Shown here in pieces: positions 1-9,088 of a stretch of DNA of 64,000 nucleotides. Origin of the DNA: Brevundimonas naejangsanensis (GTDB lineage: Bacteria > Pseudomonadota > Alphaproteobacteria > Caulobacterales > Caulobacteraceae); the NCBI RefSeq assembly GCF_003627995.1, contig NZ_CP032707.1:231001-295000 (forward strand), in the 5' to 3' direction. The position numbers and the translations under genes are program-made. The first letter of the stretch is position 1; every line of letters begins with the position of its first letter. The notes under the pieces were generated by a model. It saw only the letters and a program-made list of their open reading frames with translations. It was not told where the DNA came from and did not search any database.

Positions 1-1437
1 CTGCGCATGCTGATCTACGACCACATGAGTGGCATGACGCCCAAACAGATTCAGCACCGCTCGCGCGGCAGCCTGATCCTGCGCCTCACGGGCGACCTGA
101 CCATGTTACGGACCTGGATCAGCCGGGGGATCGGCCGCGGCATCATCGCCGCGATGATGGTGGCGGGCGGCATGGCCGTCCTGGCCTTCATCAGCGCCAA
201 CATCGCCGCGGTCGTGGCCTTGATCTTCGTCGTCGGCCTGGTGCTGTCGGTGTGGGCGGGAAAGCGACTGGCGCGGTTGACGCGGAGGGTCCGGCGTCGC
301 CGCTCCCTGCTGACCAGCAACATTGACGAGCAGATCAACGCCCTGTCGGTGGTCCAGCTCTTCGGGCGCTCGAAAGGCGAACGTAGCCGCCTGGCCAAGC
401 AGAACGATGGCCTGACGGACCTTCTGGTGCGCGAGGCCACGGTGCGCGGGGTGTTGCGCGGCATTTCCGCAGGCGCCGGCTGGGCCACGATACTGGCGGT
501 TCTGGCCCTGGGGGCCCTGGACGTCGCCCGGGGGCAGCTGTCGATCGGCGCGCTGGCTGCGGCGGTCACGGCGGTCCGCTTCATGAGCAATCCCGTGCGC
601 ACCCTGGGGTTCGCCCATGACTACTGGCGACGGGCCCAGATTTCGCAGCGCAAGCTGCAGGACTTCATGGCCAGCTCCAGTCGCAATCTGGAGGGCCCCG
701 CGGATGAGAAGCTGCGCGCGCGGCGCGGACGGATCCAGTTCCGCGACGTGATCGTCGACGGCGTGCTGAACGGCTTCACCGCCACGGCCGAGGCGGGACA
801 GCATATCGCCATCATGGGAGCGACGGCGGTCGGCAAGTCGACCCTCCTGGGCGTAGCGGCCCGCATTGTCGAACCCGCGTCGGGCGAGGTCGCCATCGAT
901 GACCAGCGCCTGGCCGATTGCTCGCCCCTATCGATCTTCGCTCGACTGGGCGTGGTGGGGCCGGATCTGCCGCTCATGCGCGGGACGCTGCGGCGCAACC
1001 TGACCTATCGCGACCCCCTGGCCCCAGAGGAGGAGATCCGACAGGTCATGGCGGCGTGCCGCCTGGACATTGTTCTGGGCCGGTTACCGGGCGGGATGTC
1101 GGCCTGGATCACCGAGGGCGGCGCCAATCTGTCGCTGGGGCAGCGCCGCCTTGTGGCCTTGGCCCGAGCGATGCTCGGACGCCCGCCGATCCTGCTTCTG
1201 GACGAACCGCTGGTCAGTCTCGACGAGGAGTCCCGGCGGATCGCCCAGGAGGCGTTGCGACGTTACAAGGGCACGGTGCTGATGGTCACGCATGACCCCG
1301 CGGTCGCCGAACTGGCGGACCGTGTCTGGCGGCTGGAGGACGGGCGGCTGGCCAGCGACATGGCGGGCGACGAATACCGGGCGATGCGACGAGCCGACGA
1401 GAAGCTGGCGCGACGCGCCGACCTCGTGATCTCATAG
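1..1437 (+). CDS. ABC exporter, fused permease and ATPase (5' end cut by window)
   Basis: The reading frame is open to the first base of the window, so the N-terminus is probably missing: about 476 residues are visible from the first ATG at 7, while type-I fused exporters usually have 570-600. Hydrophobic helices span roughly residues 40-85 and 150-200. The nucleotide-binding domain shows Walker A GATAVGKST (about 271-279), the signature LSLGQ (374-378), Walker B ILLLDEP (395-401) and the H-loop VTHD (427-430). The signature lacks the usual second Gly (LSLGQ rather than LSGGQ), a common tolerated variant. It would export a substrate across the inner membrane as a dimer; the substrate cannot be told. 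The hydrolase gene follows 9 bases downstream and is probably co-transcribed. Confidence 0.9.
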   Translation: MRMLIYDHMSGMTPKQIQHRSRGSLILRLTGDLTMLRTWISRGIGRGIIAAMMVAGGMAVLAFISANIAAVVALIFVVGLVLSVWAGKRLARLTRRVRRRRSLLTSNIDEQINALSVVQLFGRSKGERSRLAKQNDGLTDLLVREATVRGVLRGISAGAGWATILAVLALGALDVARGQLSIGALAAAVTAVRFMSNPVRTLGFAHDYWRRAQISQRKLQDFMASSSRNLEGPADEKLRARRGRIQFRDVIVDGVLNGFTATAEAGQHIAIMGATAVGKSTLLGVAARIVEPASGEVAIDDQRLADCSPLSIFARLGVVGPDLPLMRGTLRRNLTYRDPLAPEEEIRQVMAACRLDIVLGRLPGGMSAWITEGGANLSLGQRRLVALARAMLGRPPILLLDEPLVSLDEESRRIAQEALRRYKGTVLMVTHDPAVAELADRVWRLEDGRLASDMAGDEYRAMRRADEKLARRADLVIS

Positions 1438-1446
1438 GGGCTTGCG

Positions 1447-2319
1447 ATGGAGCGGCGAGCACCTGCAACCAAGACCGAGCTTCGCTGCCACCTCTATCTG
1501 CCCCCGCGTCCCCAGCGGCCGCTGCTGGTCCTGGCGCACGGCGTCACCACGCGTCCCGAACGCCTGATCGCCTACGCCGCTCCGCTCGCCGCGCGCTTCG
1601 GGGTTCCCTTGCTGGCTCCGGATTTTTCGGGACCGGGCTATTCTGGCTTCCAACAACTGTCGGCGAACGGCCGGGCGATGGAGGCCGCCAGAGCCCTGTC
1701 GCGGGCGGTGGAGCGCACGCGCAGACAGAACGGCCTCGCATCTGGTCCCTTTGACCTGATGGGCTTCTCCGCGGGAGCGCAATTCGCCCATCGTTTCGCC
1801 ATCTGCTTTCCCGACCAGGTGCGGCGGGCCGTCGTGGCCTCGGCCGGCTGGTACACCTACCTGGACCCGCGCCTGGCCTATCCCCAGGGCATCGCCCGCC
1901 TGGGCGGCCACACGCCGTCGACAACCGATGCCTTCCTGCGCCTGCCCATGCTGGTGGCCGTCGGCGATCAGGACACCGGCAGAGGACGTCATTTCAGGAA
2001 TGATCCCGATGTCGATCGCCGTCAGGGCGTCCATCGCCTGGAACGCGCCCGACGGTGGTTCAAACACCTCTCACAGGAGGCCGCGCGGCGCGGCATCAAG
2101 GATCAGTTCGAGTTTCGGCTTCTCTCCGGCGTCGGCCATTCTCTGAAACAGGCCATCCTCGTCGGCGATATGATGAGCGTCAGCTTCGAATTCCTGATGC
2201 GGCCCGACAGCCAGACCACGGCAACCGCAACGACGTCTGATCCGTACTTGAGCGCGCTCGACCTCAACCCGGAAAATGAAAGACTGAAATCAATATTTTT
2301 TCATAGAAGCACCTACTAG
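1447..2319 (+). CDS. alpha/beta hydrolase
   Basis: A 290-residue alpha/beta-hydrolase-fold protein. The oxyanion-type motif LAHG lies near the N-terminus, the nucleophile elbow is GFSAG with Ser108, a likely acid is Asp173 in VGDQD, and the likely base is His231 in GVGHS. No signal peptide is visible, so it is probably cytoplasmic. It starts 9 bases after the ABC exporter and is probably in the same operon. Its substrate is unknown; such hydrolases act on esters, peptides or polyketide intermediates. The last 40 residues are polar and less conserved-looking. Confidence 0.85.
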   Translation: MERRAPATKTELRCHLYLPPRPQRPLLVLAHGVTTRPERLIAYAAPLAARFGVPLLAPDFSGPGYSGFQQLSANGRAMEAARALSRAVERTRRQNGLASGPFDLMGFSAGAQFAHRFAICFPDQVRRAVVASAGWYTYLDPRLAYPQGIARLGGHTPSTTDAFLRLPMLVAVGDQDTGRGRHFRNDPDVDRRQGVHRLERARRWFKHLSQEAARRGIKDQFEFRLLSGVGHSLKQAILVGDMMSVSFEFLMRPDSQTTATATTSDPYLSALDLNPENERLKSIFFHRSTY

Positions 2320-2403
2320 AATGCGATCCGGCAAAGAAACACTGATAAATGCAATACTCAGTACATGGCGTTTGGGATCTTATCTTTACCCCTAGGGGGC
2401 GGC

Positions 2404-3309
2404 ATGAACATCAAGTCCATCACTCAGCGCCTGATCTGGCTGGCCACCACGGCCGTCGCCGTCGGGGCGGCCTCGACGGCGACGGCCCAGGATTATTTCG
2501 GAAACATATCGGCGTCGGGCGTGTACGCTGAGGGCGCGAAGCTCGCGGACGACGAGGAGGACAGCAACCGGTCCGCCATCATCCTTAGAGGCGACGCCGG
2601 GGCGCGCTGGAGGCGGGGCGACCACACCACCCAGCTGACGATCTCCAGCAACTATTTCAACTATACGGACGAGGGGCGGAAGGACCGCTGGAACAACGAG
2701 ATCGAATTGACGCACGAGATCTCGCTTTCCAAGGCAGTCACCCTGGACCTGAGAGCGGCCGTCGGCGCCGACTATTCCACGCTGGAATACCGATCAGCGG
2801 ACCAGCTTACGCTGGGCGCGGAGATCTCCTATCGGCCCCGTCGCGAGCACCGGTTCGGCGCACGGGCCGAGTACCGCCGTCGTGAATATGACGATCCGAC
2901 CGGCGCTAGCGGCGACGCGCCCTTCGTCGAGGTCAGCTACCGCTATCAGCCCAGCAACATCCATCGCTTCGACATGGAAGCCCGTTACGAATGGGTCGAC
3001 ACGAACCTTCCCGTCTTCGATTACGACCGTCAACGACTGACGGCCTTCTACACGCGTTCCTTCGGCCGCCAGAACCGGTTGCGGCTGGGGGCCGCGCTCC
3101 AGAACTGGGAATATGACACCCGCCAGGTCAGCGGCGGCGGCGAACGCCTGCACAGCTGGCGCATCCAGCCCCAGGCGCGCTTCATCCACACCCTGGCGAA
3201 CGATATGAGCATAGAGGCGGAGTATCGTCGCGACTTCCGCCGCTCCAACGACAGCACCCAGGAAGAGGACGGCAATCGCTTCTCCCTGACGCTGCGCAAA
3301 CGGTTCTAG
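2404..3309 (+). CDS. outer-membrane beta-barrel protein
   Basis: The ATG at 2404 is preferred over the upstream in-frame ATG at 2365 because it follows an AGGGGG ribosome site and opens a clear signal peptide (MNIKSITQRLIWLA... cut after TATAQ). The mature protein of about 275 residues alternates polar and aromatic residues throughout, with repeated R-F-x-x-x-A-x-Y-x-x-R strands, and ends in KRF, a typical C-terminal aromatic signal for barrel insertion. It resembles the putative beta-barrel porin families seen in polysaccharide gene clusters. It ends 3 bases from the convergent CapA-like gene. Function is inferred only at the level of outer-membrane barrel. Confidence 0.8.
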   Translation: MNIKSITQRLIWLATTAVAVGAASTATAQDYFGNISASGVYAEGAKLADDEEDSNRSAIILRGDAGARWRRGDHTTQLTISSNYFNYTDEGRKDRWNNEIELTHEISLSKAVTLDLRAAVGADYSTLEYRSADQLTLGAEISYRPRREHRFGARAEYRRREYDDPTGASGDAPFVEVSYRYQPSNIHRFDMEARYEWVDTNLPVFDYDRQRLTAFYTRSFGRQNRLRLGAALQNWEYDTRQVSGGGERLHSWRIQPQARFIHTLANDMSIEAEYRRDFRRSNDSTQEEDGNRFSLTLRKRF

Positions 3310-3312
3310 GCC

Positions 3313-4461
3313 TCAATCCGAACGCAGCTGGATGAACCGACCCAGGTCGTCCTCCGAGGCGCTCATCCGAGCGCGCGTGGCGGCGTCGGCCCGCGCCGCC
3401 AGCGCATCGAACACGCGTCTGAACTCTTCGGCGGACGCGAGACGTGGCTGGAAATCGGTCACGCGATTGTTCGACAGGATGGGGTAAAGGCGAACCTCGG
3501 GGCCGCTGCCGTTGTCCGGAAACAGCAGATCGACGGCGAGGCTGAACGGCAAGACGTTGCGATATCGGCTGAACCGCCCCGGCGAGTTGAACATGAAGTT
3601 GCCCACCCCATAAAGAATCCAGCGATCGCGATACCGCTCGATCTCCTGAAGGACATGACCGTGGTGGCCGATGACCATGTCCGCCCCTGCATCCAGCAGG
3701 CCCCGCGCCAGGGCGACCTGTTCGTCGGATCGCCATTGGTAGTTGGCGCCCCAATGCGGGAAGGCGATGACGAAGAGCGAGGGGTAGAGGCGACGGAAAT
3801 CCTCGGCCGCGCTGGCGAAGGCCGCCACATCCAGCCGATTGGCGCCGGCGCGCCGGTCCGTGGCGTAGAAACGATACCGCTGGTCGTAACGGCGACGGTA
3901 TTCGAACAGGCCGAACACGGCGATCGGCCGCGCCGGCCCATGGACCGAAGCCGGAATAATCAGCGGGCGGGCGGCGCTGTCCGCATTCTCGCCGGCGCCG
4001 AACCACTGGATGCCATGTCGGCGCAGGGCCTCGAATGTATTCCTGAGGCCTGCCTGGCCGAAGTCCAGCGTATGGTTGTTGGCCAATCCGACGGCGTCGA
4101 CCCCGTGCGCCCGCAGTTGCTCGGGGGCTCGTTCGACGTCCGACCAGTGCAGATAGGCCTTGCCCTGAAGGACAGGCCGCCGGTCGTCGGTAAGCGGAGT
4201 CTCAAGGTTCAGAACCGTATAGTTGGCCCGCGCGATCAAAGGGCTCAGCCTTTCCAGCGAGTGGCCATAGCTGAAGGCGGCGACCGACGTGGTCGTCCTT
4301 CCGTCATGGTCAAACCGATAGTTTTCGCCGAAGCTGGTGTCCCCGCCGAGAAGCAGTCGGAACGGAGCGCCGGAAGGGGGTTGCAGCGATGCGCGAGATG
4401 TCGAGGCGATCCCGCCGAAAGGCAAGGACAGGGCAGTGATCAACAACGTCCGTCTGAGCAC
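3313..4461 (-). CDS. CapA-like metallophosphatase-fold protein (PGA_cap family)
   Basis: A 382-residue protein with an N-terminal signal peptide (about 1-25). It carries the full set of CapA/PGA_cap motifs: GGDTSFG (near residue 39-45), NLETPL, LANNHTLDFG, GHHGHVLQ and YGVGNFMF. The family, named for the capsule protein CapA of Bacillus poly-gamma-glutamate synthesis, has a calcineurin-like fold. In Gram-negative bacteria its members are exported proteins with mostly undefined roles in surface polymers. The neighbouring outer-membrane barrel and exporter fit an envelope or polymer function, but that is inference. No obvious terminator separates it from the convergent barrel gene. Confidence 0.85.
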   Translation of the reverse strand: MLRRTLLITALSLPFGGIASTSRASLQPPSGAPFRLLLGGDTSFGENYRFDHDGRTTTSVAAFSYGHSLERLSPLIARANYTVLNLETPLTDDRRPVLQGKAYLHWSDVERAPEQLRAHGVDAVGLANNHTLDFGQAGLRNTFEALRRHGIQWFGAGENADSAARPLIIPASVHGPARPIAVFGLFEYRRRYDQRYRFYATDRRAGANRLDVAAFASAAEDFRRLYPSLFVIAFPHWGANYQWRSDEQVALARGLLDAGADMVIGHHGHVLQEIERYRDRWILYGVGNFMFNSPGRFSRYRNVLPFSLAVDLLFPDNGSGPEVRLYPILSNNRVTDFQPRLASAEEFRRVFDALAARADAATRARMSASEDDLGRFIQLRSD

Positions 4462-4664
4462 TGGGCAACGCCTTCAGCACGGTGAAATTGGTGCGACGCC
4501 AGAAGATGAGGCGGCGCTTTGCAATGGCGCACCGCAGCACCATTAATGACATGGTTTCCGATTGGTTTCCCATTGAAAAAAGGAAATGCGGGAACGGATG
4601 GCGCTGCCTTTTCCGGGCAACCCAGCGAAGCTGCCCCCGCACGCCGAAAGCTCCAAACCACAAC

Positions 4665-4691
4665 AGGCCGGCCCGCTGGGCGGACCGGCCT
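4665..4691. terminator. hairpin downstream of the TonB receptor gene
   Basis: A 7-bp inverted repeat, AGGCCGG ... CCGGCCT with a 13-nt loop, lies 30 bases past the receptor stop. On the minus strand it is followed by TTGTGGTTT, a weak T-rich stretch. It is a plausible rho-independent terminator for the alginate-locus receptor, but the T tract is poor. Confidence 0.4.
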
Positions 4692-4720
4692 GCTGCTTGC
4701 CTCAGGGACGTTGATCGCCC

Positions 4721-7700
4721 TTAGAAGCGGATGTTGAGGCCCGCGACCACGCGGCGGTCGGTCAGGCCATTGTAGCAGAGCAGTGCATCGTCGTTGATGC
4801 AGTACTCGTTGGCGTCTTCACGGGTGAGGTTGATCGCCTCGACGCCGACGCTGGCCCAACGGTTGATCTCATAGTTGACGCTGGCGTTGAGCTGGCCGCG
4901 GTCGTCGCTGACGCGCGGAACGTCGAAGGCCGAGGTGAAGGCTTCGGTGTTGATGAAGTCGGAGCGCCAAGTGTAGCGCATCCGCGCGCTCAGACCGCCC
5001 CGCTCGTAGAACACCGTCGCGTTGTACGCATACTTGGACAGGTTCTCCAGCTCGATGAGATCCTGGGGCAGAGGGTCGAAGCCCAGGTCCCGGGTCGTGT
5101 TGCGCGTCAGGCCGATGGTCCGGTAGTTGGCGACGTTTCCGCCGGTCTTCTGATAGGTGAAGTTGCCGATGAAGCCGAAGCCGGACATCCAGCCCAGGCG
5201 GTCCTCCCACTGCGACAGGTCGTACTGGAACGCCGCCTCGACGCCGGTCTGGGTCGTCTCGCCGTCGACGTTGAAGGTCGAGGTCAGCGGCACGCAGATG
5301 CCCGTCTGACCCTTGGCCGGGTTGTTGACGTTGATGATGGCGATCGGGTTGTAGATGCCGCCGCCGGGGCAGGCTTGATCGCGGCTGCGGTTCACCACCC
5401 CGTTCACGGCGTTGTCCGGCGGGCTTTCCGTGACGCTCGCGAACAGGTTGTCGCGGACCTTGTGGAAGACGCCGAGGCTGATCAGGCTGGACGGGGCGAA
5501 ATAGTATTCGGCCGACAGGTCGAACGACAGGACCGTCTCCGGCTCCAGGTTCGGGTTGCCGCGGTTGACCGCGGTGTTCTCGCTGGTGGCGAAGGTCACC
5601 GAGGACGACAGGCGGTTGAAGTCGGGACGACGGATGTCGCGGGCGACGCCGGCGCGGACGATGACGTCCTCGCGCGGTTCGGCGACCAGGTTGAAGCGCG
5701 GCAGCCAGAACTCATAGGAGGTGTTGTGCACCGCCCGGGTCGAGATTCCGCCGGTCGCGATCGTGTTGCCGACCGAGCTCAGGTCGGTGCTGACATAGCG
5801 CACGCCCGCGTTGCCGCGCATCGGCACGCCGAAGGCCTCGGTGTCGAAGTTCGCCTGCAGGTAGGCGGTGCTGGTGTCCTCGACGATCTCGAAGAAGGCG
5901 CTGGCCTGCGACGTCGGCTCGCCGATCAGCGGGATGTTGGCGCCGTTGGCGCTGTTGCTGGCCGCGATGGCGGCGTTGAGCTCGGCCAGGGTCCCGGCCG
6001 GATCGCGGAAGGCGCGGGCGCCGTCGATGATCAGGAAGTCCGAGAAGTACAGGCGACGGCCATCCGCCGCGTTGAAGTTGTTCGGGCCGGCGATCAGCAG
6101 GCTCGAGAAACGGTCGCCGCTCGGCCGGAAGAAGGACGAGTTGACGTTAGTGAAGTTCGTCGTGCCGGTGACGTTGTCGTTGAGCACGCTCGTCTCGTTC
6201 CAACGCAGACCGGCGTCGATCGAGGTGATGAAGGGCAGGATGCCGTCCGTGGCGTAGGAGACGTCCAGGCGCAGCGCCTTTTCCTCGTTCTCACGGATGC
6301 TGCGGCCCTGGGCCACCTGTTGCAGGCGGTAGTTGGCCGGGTCGAGCAGCTGGGCCGCGCTGGGCGTCGAGGCCTGTCCCTGGGCGATGCCGAACTGCAG
6401 GGTGCCGCCGGTCAGGTCGAACTCAATCGGCACGCCATTGGCCAGCGACACGCCCTGGACGGGCTGCGGCCCGTTCGGATTGACGAATTCCAGCGTCGTA
6501 TTGAAGCTCGGCAGGGTCGAGTCCGAGGTCGACAGCGACGCCTGGCCGCTGACCGTCAGCCGATCATGATCCCATTGGCCGCCCAGGGCGAACACCTGGC
6601 TCTCGGTCAGGCGCGATCCCGTGTCGCTGGTGGTGCGCAGATAGGGCGCCAGGTTGCCGTTCGTGCGCGGCAGGATGATGCCCGACTGGGCGGCCTGGAC
6701 CGAGCCCAGGTTGATCGTGCCGTTCGGCCCCTGGACCTTGCCCAGGTTGACCGTCTCGAACGAGGTGTTCTTGGTGTTGTCGACCACGCCGTTGTCCGAC
6801 ACGGTCGAGATCTGGACCGTCGAGCTCTGTTCGGCGCGCTGCTGATCGTTCAGCGTCATGTCGAAATAGAACTTCAGGTTGTCCTTCGGCTTCCACTCCG
6901 CCGAACCCGAGAAGTTCTTGGTCTCGTATTCGAAATTATCCAGGTCCTGGTTGAAGAACTGGATGCGCAGGAAGGGGAAGGCCTCGGCGCTGGCGCGGCC
7001 CGAATTAGGCGTGACGACGGCGTCGCGGTCGACGCGCGGCCGGAAGGCGGCGACGTCCTGTTCAGCGTAGCTGAAGCTGCCGACCAGGCCGAATTCACCG
7101 AAATTCGTGTCCCAGCGCTTGCCCATGGTGCCCGAGTAGCGCGGGGTCAGGGTGTCGGACAGGTCGCTGTATTCCGACTGGGCGCGGAAGGCGATCAGGG
7201 GTTCCTTCAGGTCCAGCGGACGGATGGTCCGCAGGTTGATGGTGCCGCCCACCGAGCCTTCGATGGTCTTGGCCTCGGGCACCTTGATGACCTGGACCGA
7301 GCTAATCATCGAGGCCGCCAGGTCGTCGAAGCTGATGCCCGAACGGCCCGAGCCCGACCCGACCGTGGAGACGCCGTTGATCTCGACCCGGTTCGCGTCC
7401 GTGCCTCGGATCTGCACGCCGCGCCCGACGCCCGCCTCGCGGGTGATCTGGATGCCGGTGACGTTCTCGAGCACTTCGGCCAGGTTCTGGTCCGGCAGCT
7501 TGCCGATGTCCTCGGCCTCGATGACCTCGACCAGGTTGTCGGCGTTGCGCTTCTGCGACAGGGCGTTCTGCAGCGACGCGCGGATGCCGGTGACCACGAT
7601 CTCGTCGACCTGGGTGGCCCCCCCGTCCTGCCCCGCATCGACGCTCTGCGCGAACGCCGGAGCGGCGATCATGATCATCGCCGTCGTCGTCAGCAGGACG

Positions 7701-7756
7701 GTCGTCAGTCGTTTGCCCGAGCCCGAACGAGCTCCGGCATCCCCAAATTGCCTCAT
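4721..7756 (-). CDS. TonB-dependent receptor, alginate-locus outer-membrane transporter
   Basis: A 1011-residue receptor of the large Caulobacter/Xanthomonas type. Residues 1-36 form a signal peptide ending in APAFAQ, followed by a TonB box (VDEIVVTG, about 51-58), a plug domain with the LPDQNLAEVLENVTGIQITRE stretch and then a 22-strand barrel ending in NIRF. It would import oligosaccharides across the outer membrane using TonB energy. Its position at the head of a locus with PL6 and PL17 lyases makes alginate oligomers the best guess for substrate. The ATG follows GGGAGG by six bases. The upstream region (7757-7978) holds several copies of a motif shared with other promoters of the locus, so it is probably controlled by the locus GntR regulator. 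Confidence 0.9.
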   Translation of the reverse strand: MRQFGDAGARSGSGKRLTTVLLTTTAMIMIAAPAFAQSVDAGQDGGATQVDEIVVTGIRASLQNALSQKRNADNLVEVIEAEDIGKLPDQNLAEVLENVTGIQITREAGVGRGVQIRGTDANRVEINGVSTVGSGSGRSGISFDDLAASMISSVQVIKVPEAKTIEGSVGGTINLRTIRPLDLKEPLIAFRAQSEYSDLSDTLTPRYSGTMGKRWDTNFGEFGLVGSFSYAEQDVAAFRPRVDRDAVVTPNSGRASAEAFPFLRIQFFNQDLDNFEYETKNFSGSAEWKPKDNLKFYFDMTLNDQQRAEQSSTVQISTVSDNGVVDNTKNTSFETVNLGKVQGPNGTINLGSVQAAQSGIILPRTNGNLAPYLRTTSDTGSRLTESQVFALGGQWDHDRLTVSGQASLSTSDSTLPSFNTTLEFVNPNGPQPVQGVSLANGVPIEFDLTGGTLQFGIAQGQASTPSAAQLLDPANYRLQQVAQGRSIRENEEKALRLDVSYATDGILPFITSIDAGLRWNETSVLNDNVTGTTNFTNVNSSFFRPSGDRFSSLLIAGPNNFNAADGRRLYFSDFLIIDGARAFRDPAGTLAELNAAIAASNSANGANIPLIGEPTSQASAFFEIVEDTSTAYLQANFDTEAFGVPMRGNAGVRYVSTDLSSVGNTIATGGISTRAVHNTSYEFWLPRFNLVAEPREDVIVRAGVARDIRRPDFNRLSSSVTFATSENTAVNRGNPNLEPETVLSFDLSAEYYFAPSSLISLGVFHKVRDNLFASVTESPPDNAVNGVVNRSRDQACPGGGIYNPIAIINVNNPAKGQTGICVPLTSTFNVDGETTQTGVEAAFQYDLSQWEDRLGWMSGFGFIGNFTYQKTGGNVANYRTIGLTRNTTRDLGFDPLPQDLIELENLSKYAYNATVFYERGGLSARMRYTWRSDFINTEAFTSAFDVPRVSDDRGQLNASVNYEINRWASVGVEAINLTREDANEYCINDDALLCYNGLTDRRVVAGLNIRF

Positions 7757-7830
7757 TGCGTGCCTCCCAGCCGCGCTTCTTTTTGTTGGCTGAACGCTGG
7801 ATTGGCCTTACCCATCTGTCAACCCATTTT

Positions 7831-7895
7831 CAGACCAGATGCTGATCATTTTCCAGACCAACTGTCAGGACCAGTTGGATAAGTCACCCAGACCA
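7831..7895. promoter_or_regulatory. cluster of candidate GntR operator sites upstream of the TonB receptor
   Basis: Read on the minus strand, this stretch holds CTGGTCTG-like sites at 7831-7837, 7854-7860 and 7889-7895, plus ATCCAACTGGTCCTGA at 7865-7880. The pair CCAACTG (7858-7864) and CAGTTGG (7872-7878) forms an inverted repeat. The same core recurs upstream of the PL6 gene (16991-17008) and the regulator (17775-17789). Binding by the FadR-type protein encoded at 17005-17745 is inferred from position and recurrence. Confidence 0.55.
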
Positions 7896-7978
7896 GCCTC
7901 TGATCCAGCCGTCACTGACGGCCCGGGCCGGACGGCCGGGCGCGTCGTCGACGCCCTCTCCCTTCGGACCGGCGGGCG

Positions 7979-9088
7979 TCAGCGGCTGCCGCCGCGCTCG
8001 CCCCGGATCAGCGCTTCGATCTCGGCCAGGTTGGTCTCGGCGTTGTCGCCGGGCGTGGTCATGGCCAGCGCCCCGTGGGCGGCCGCCAGCTCCACCGCCC
8101 GCTGGGCGCTCTCGCCGGCCATGAGCCCGTGGATGAGGCCCGAGGCGAAGGCGTCGCCGCCGCCGACGCGGTCCAGGATCTCCAGGTCGGGCCGGGCGAT
8201 GGAGACGTACCGCTCGTCCCGCTCGTGGAAGACGCCCTGCCAGCCGTTGACGGTGGCGCTCTTCGGATCGCGCAGGGTGTAGGCGACTCCCCTCAGCTGC
8301 GGGAAGGCGTCGAAGGCCATCTGCGCCGCCTTGGACGGCGGCCCCGGATCGGTCGGCCAGGCGCGCCGTCCGACCTCTTCGCTGACCAGGCCCAGGCAGG
8401 CGGCCAGCCCCCGGTCATCGGCGAAGACCAGGTCGCATTCGGCCACGATCGCCCGATTGACCGCGCGCAGGGCCTCGGGGTCCGGATGGCTGCGCCACAA
8501 GCTTTCGCGATAGTTGAGGTCGTAGGAGACGGTGACGCCGAGGCGCCGCGCCGCGCGCACGGCCGTCAGGGCCGTCTGCGCCGTCTCCGCCGACAGGGCC
8601 GCGAAGACCCCGCCGGTGTGCAGCCAATGCGCCCCGCTCGCGCCCAGGACCTCGTCCCAGTCGAACGCCTGCGGCTCGAGCGCCGAGGCCGCCGAATGCG
8701 CCCGGTCTGACACGCCCTGGGGCGGGCGGACGCCGAAGCCGCGCTCGGTGAAGTTGAGGCCCATCCGCGCCTCGCGCCCGACGCCGTCGTAGTCGCGCCA
8801 GACGATGGCGCCGACGTCCACGCGCGCCTGGGCGATCAGGCTTTCGGCCAGCGCCCCCAGGGGGTTGCGCGGCAGGGCCGTCAGCACCGTCGTCGGCCGC
8901 CGGAAGGTCCGGCTGAGCCCGCGCGCGACGTTGTACTCGCCCCCGCCCTCCCAGACGTCGAAGGCGCGGGCGCTGCGGATACGTCCCTCTCCGGGATCGA
9001 AGCGCAGCATCACCTCGCCGAGGGCGGCCAGGTCCCACCGCTTGCCGCCGCCGACAGGCAGCGCCCACGAACGCGCCACCCCGCTCAT
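7979..9088 (-). CDS. kdgK: 2-keto-3-deoxygluconate kinase, PfkB family
   Basis: A 369-residue ribokinase-family sugar kinase. The N-terminal GEVMLRF and the glycine-rich GGGEYNVA sugar-binding segments are present, as is the C-terminal PfkB signature GGGDAFASG (about 309-317) with the catalytic Asp. In alginate catabolism KDG kinase makes 2-keto-3-deoxy-6-phosphogluconate, which an Eda aldolase would cleave; no aldolase gene is in the window. The start overlaps the stop of the SGNH esterase gene by four bases (ATGA), so translation is coupled. An alternative function on another sugar acid is possible, but the locus favours KDG. Confidence 0.85.
   Translation of the reverse strand: MSGVARSWALPVGGGKRWDLAALGEVMLRFDPGEGRIRSARAFDVWEGGGEYNVARGLSRTFRRPTTVLTALPRNPLGALAESLIAQARVDVGAIVWRDYDGVGREARMGLNFTERGFGVRPPQGVSDRAHSAASALEPQAFDWDEVLGASGAHWLHTGGVFAALSAETAQTALTAVRAARRLGVTVSYDLNYRESLWRSHPDPEALRAVNRAIVAECDLVFADDRGLAACLGLVSEEVGRRAWPTDPGPPSKAAQMAFDAFPQLRGVAYTLRDPKSATVNGWQGVFHERDERYVSIARPDLEILDRVGGGDAFASGLIHGLMAGESAQRAVELAAAHGALAMTTPGDNAETNLAEIEALIRGERGGSR

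Noticed and set aside
4482..4737. Small gene between CapA-like and TonB receptor genes
   Set aside because: The short frames on both strands lack ribosome sites and known motifs, and overlap a terminator-like hairpin.
5375..7882. 835-codon open frame antisense to the TonB receptor
   Set aside because: It is the shadow of a GC-rich receptor gene with strong family motifs on the other strand; the frame has no recognisable domain or ribosome site.
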